Assembly (NCBI RefSeq): GCF_023278565.1
Contig: NC_064678.1
Coordinates: 3,720,001-3,784,000 of the forward strand
DNA from: Colletotrichum lupini
Taxonomy: Eukaryota > Ascomycota > Sordariomycetes > Glomerellales > Glomerellaceae
Reading direction: 5' to 3'
Length of the DNA: 64,000 nt
Shown: positions 61,662-64,000 of the stretch, piece by piece
How positions within the stretch are numbered: the first letter of the stretch is position 1
Layout: each line of letters opens with the position of its first letter
The notes under the pieces: model-generated
What the model was told of the DNA's origin: nothing
Seen by the model: the letters and a program-made list of their open reading frames with translations, nothing else
Databases searched by the model: none
Translations under genes and position numbers: made by a program

Positions 61662-63674
61662 CTAACTGAAGTCTTCATCTTCATTGGATAACTCGTCTTG
61701 AACTAGGTCATTTTGGGCATCTTCCATCAACCCGAGATAAGCCACCACGTTCTCGTCTGCGAGGAGTTGTGTTTTCTGCAAGGTTGGGGCACATCGCCCA
61801 CCCTTGTTAGCCTGGGCGCCACACGCGGGGGAAGTCTGTAGTTGAGACGGGTCTCCGGGGTAATTGAATTGTAGGAGAAAAATAGAAGAATTGCAGGACT
61901 TTGAGAAGCAGAAAGACTGTGGAGTGAAGTGGGCAGAGAATCGTAAGATTTGTCTGCAGCCCTAGCACTGACAGGAAACCGGCGATGAAGAGTAGCAAAC
62001 CACTTACCTGGTCTTCTAGAGCCTTCGCGGCAGCTTCTAGCAAGCTCGTCTCTTGCTCCCTCAGCGTTGCAGCTACACTGATGCATGTCCCGCAGACGAG
62101 ACCACCTTCATTCAGGGACTCGTCCAGGTCCTCCAGAGATACACCGGTGGCCAGTCGCTCAAGCTGGCTGGCCACCAGATCCTCCAAAACGGAAACAACC
62201 CGAAGACGAAAGATTTGAGCCAGGGGGTGTTGATCGATGTGTTGCTCGAAAGCCGTTGTCGTCGAGGTCACATCCTCTTCTTGCCAGAATAGTTTTAGCT
62301 CCCGTGAACCTCCGGTGTCCTGCAAGACGCGAAATGACAGGCCGTCCTCCTCGTTGAGGCACATGAAGTAGGCAAAGGGGCTCTTCCAGCTGAGTGAGCC
62401 ATTCGCCCGGACAAACTCCACAGTCGGTGCTCCATCAAAGACGTGCAGCTTCGCCTTGCCCAGCGGGTCGTCTTCCATGGGTATCAAGGGCAGCGTGATC
62501 CGGTCGGCGGCTGACGCGGGGTCAATGAACCCGTAGCTGAAGAGCATCTCTGCCCCGGATTTCGCGTCCCCGTAGGATATCGTCATCTCGTCCCCAGACG
62601 AGACCCTGCAGCCGGGTCGCAGAAGGAGTACTACCTCGTCCTTACCATTCTCCTCGTAGTAGGCATTGGCCTTGGATGAGTGATTTGCCAAGTCTAGCAC
62701 CGGGACCATGGCCTCCCCTGATTTGGGGAGCTCCAGACATCGGGACCGAAACCACGCATCGACCCGAACCCAGTCAATGAGCGACACCTTGTCGCTTTCC
62801 CAAAACAGCTCGTTCCAAAATGGTAGAGTCGCAGAAATCTCTCGGAGCTCGTCAAACTCGTCTGTCAACGCAACAATCTTGGCGGCCGTGGCCGACTACT
62901 TCTTGTTAGAACGTTATCCATAAGCAATAGCTGAAGCCTTCGGGATATCGCTTCTATCTCACTCAGCCGCAATACTTGGCTGGCGAAGAAGTAGACCTTC
63001 ATATGAGAACGATTCCACAAAATTTGGGGTGCAATATTGATGTTGTTAAATACGGGGGTTGGACCAAACCTGCGTAACCAACGACAGCCGGTATTTGCTT
63101 TTCAGGGAAGGCCGTAGGCAGTGGAGAAGGGAGGCTGGAGAAGTGCTTGCCTCAAGTGATGTTCCATTCAACATCTCGCGTTCCTGCTCAGTCCAGAGGG
63201 TGGTAACAGGAACTTGCGGCGGCAGGTACTTGACGTATTCTGTCCATGGCGTCGAGACTCCGCCCTTCAAAGACGTTTTGGGCCTATCAGAAAGTACCTT
63301 CTGTGTGAGAAGAAAGAGGCAAACGTCATGGCGAGTGGACTAAATCAAGAAGATGGGTAATCCTTTAGCTTTCCAAGGCCCGCATCAGGCTCGGGCGAAC
63401 ACTCTACCTTGTGACCGGCAGCCTCGAGCAGCTGCCGAAAGTTCTTATCGACCTTTGCATAGTTCTCAACAGCTTCGGCGGATAACACCAGCTCGCCTGG
63501 GATCATGAGTAAGGTTGGGATGTCAAAGGTCTCTTCCTCTCGACTGAGCTCCTTGTTTGAAAGTAGACCCAACCCGCAGCCGGGGATTTCGCGGGCCTCG
63601 ACGTCGACGAGGTCTACGTCATTGAACATGGCCCAGGTGGAGAGGGTCTCCAGGGGAAGCTGCGTAGACGCCAT
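61662..63674 (-). CDS. SET-domain lysine methyltransferase (RuBisCO-LSMT/RKM type)
   Basis: Exons 63674-63408, 63339-63151, 62895-62008 and 61775-61662, 485 residues. The N-terminal SET part begins VDVEAREIPGCGLGLLSNKELSREEETFDIP. It continues across the first intron (TRHDVCLFLLTQKVLSD, PWTEYVKYLPPQVPVTTLW...NGTSLE), and after the second intron holds RVDAWFRSRCLELP, PVLDLANHS and DEMTISYGDAKSGAEMLFSYGFIDP, with the catalytic Tyr region and cofactor-binding NHS. A LSMT-type substrate-binding domain follows. The second intron appears to use a GC donor (GAG/GCAAGC), inferred because the open frame beyond it has no family resemblance. The last exon (ADENVVAYLGLMEDAQNDLVQDE) recovers a natural acidic C-terminus. 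Such enzymes methylate ribosomal proteins or other non-histone targets; the substrate is unknown. Confidence 0.85.
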
Positions 63675-64000
63675 GACGAGGCTGTCGCCTTGCTCTCAAT
63701 GGGATTGAAGATATACTTGCGAACGGGCGGGATGTTGGTCGTTGCACTGCAGTCTCGTGGTTTGTCAGGCAAGTAGCGAGCAAATGTGGAAAGATTCAAG
63801 CGCGAGTCCCGGAGCAAAACGGTTGCTCAAAGCGCAGGGTGGATCGCAATGGCATGTACTGCTACCGAGCAGCGAATACAAGTGCTTGAGGGCTGGAACT
63901 GCAAGAAGCCGATGTCTCTCACCAGGAAACAATTCAGTTTTTCTTTTGTAATGTCAGAAAATCATGTTTTGAAACGGCAAGATATCTTTTTGGGCCAAGA
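63675..64000. other. Upstream flank of the SET-domain gene at window edge
   Basis: Promoter-side DNA of the minus-strand gene. Nothing else is recognisable and the region is cut by the window end. Confidence 0.5.

Overview
The window reads as nuclear DNA of a filamentous ascomycete, most likely a Sordariomycete. Genes have short introns (about 45-350 nt) with GTAAGT-like donors, CTAAC/CTGAC branch sites and YAG acceptors. Families typical of Pezizomycotina are present (SAT4/rhodopsin-type membrane protein, a FacB-like Zn2Cys6 regulator, Kex2-type secreted peptides). Part of the left end carries the signature of repeat-induced point mutation (RIP): AT-rich, stop-filled, CpA-to-TpA-biased DNA.

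Bases 1-11200 are an accessory-type region. A RIP-degraded edge (1-295) is followed by a six-exon rhodopsin-family membrane protein gene (1247-2872) and a small orphan gene (3082-3588, minus). Then comes the most interesting locus: a minus-strand gene for a defensin-like secreted peptide (7899 down to 4253). Its second coding exon is split by a 3.2-kb RIP-degraded DNA transposon (4370-7586). The transposon has hAT hallmarks: inverted ends starting YAGCG, and an 8-bp target duplication that differs only by one RIP-type transition. A 429-bp, nearly unmutated non-autonomous relative (8051-8479, perfect 8-bp duplication) sits about 150 bp upstream of the same gene's start codon. Both elements carry a tRNA-like segment with a Pol III B-box at an equivalent position. 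RIP-type changes also occur in the neighbouring single-copy exons, as expected for RIP leakage.

Bases 11200-24700 are sparse: a TVP38-family membrane protein, a PRXL2C-like AhpC/TSA protein, a small secreted protein, an RBR-type ubiquitin ligase, and a 10-cysteine secreted peptide with a Kex2 site. From 24700 to the end the window is mostly conserved housekeeping genes: methionine aminopeptidase 2, a Ups2/PRELI lipid-transfer protein, a short conserved protein divergent from a P-loop kinase, a long disordered protein, a small stress-type protein, gamma-tubulin, phospholipase D1, COQ7 divergent from RTF1, a Pgc1-like glycerophosphodiesterase, a FacB/ACU-15-like acetate regulator, and a SET-domain methyltransferase at the right edge.

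The genes do not form a biosynthetic cluster. Several concern lipid metabolism and mitochondria (UPS2, PLD1, PGC1-like, COQ7), but they are scattered and each has its own promoter. All exon coordinates were worked out by reading splice signals and frame by hand; no homology search was available, so family names rest on recognised motifs.
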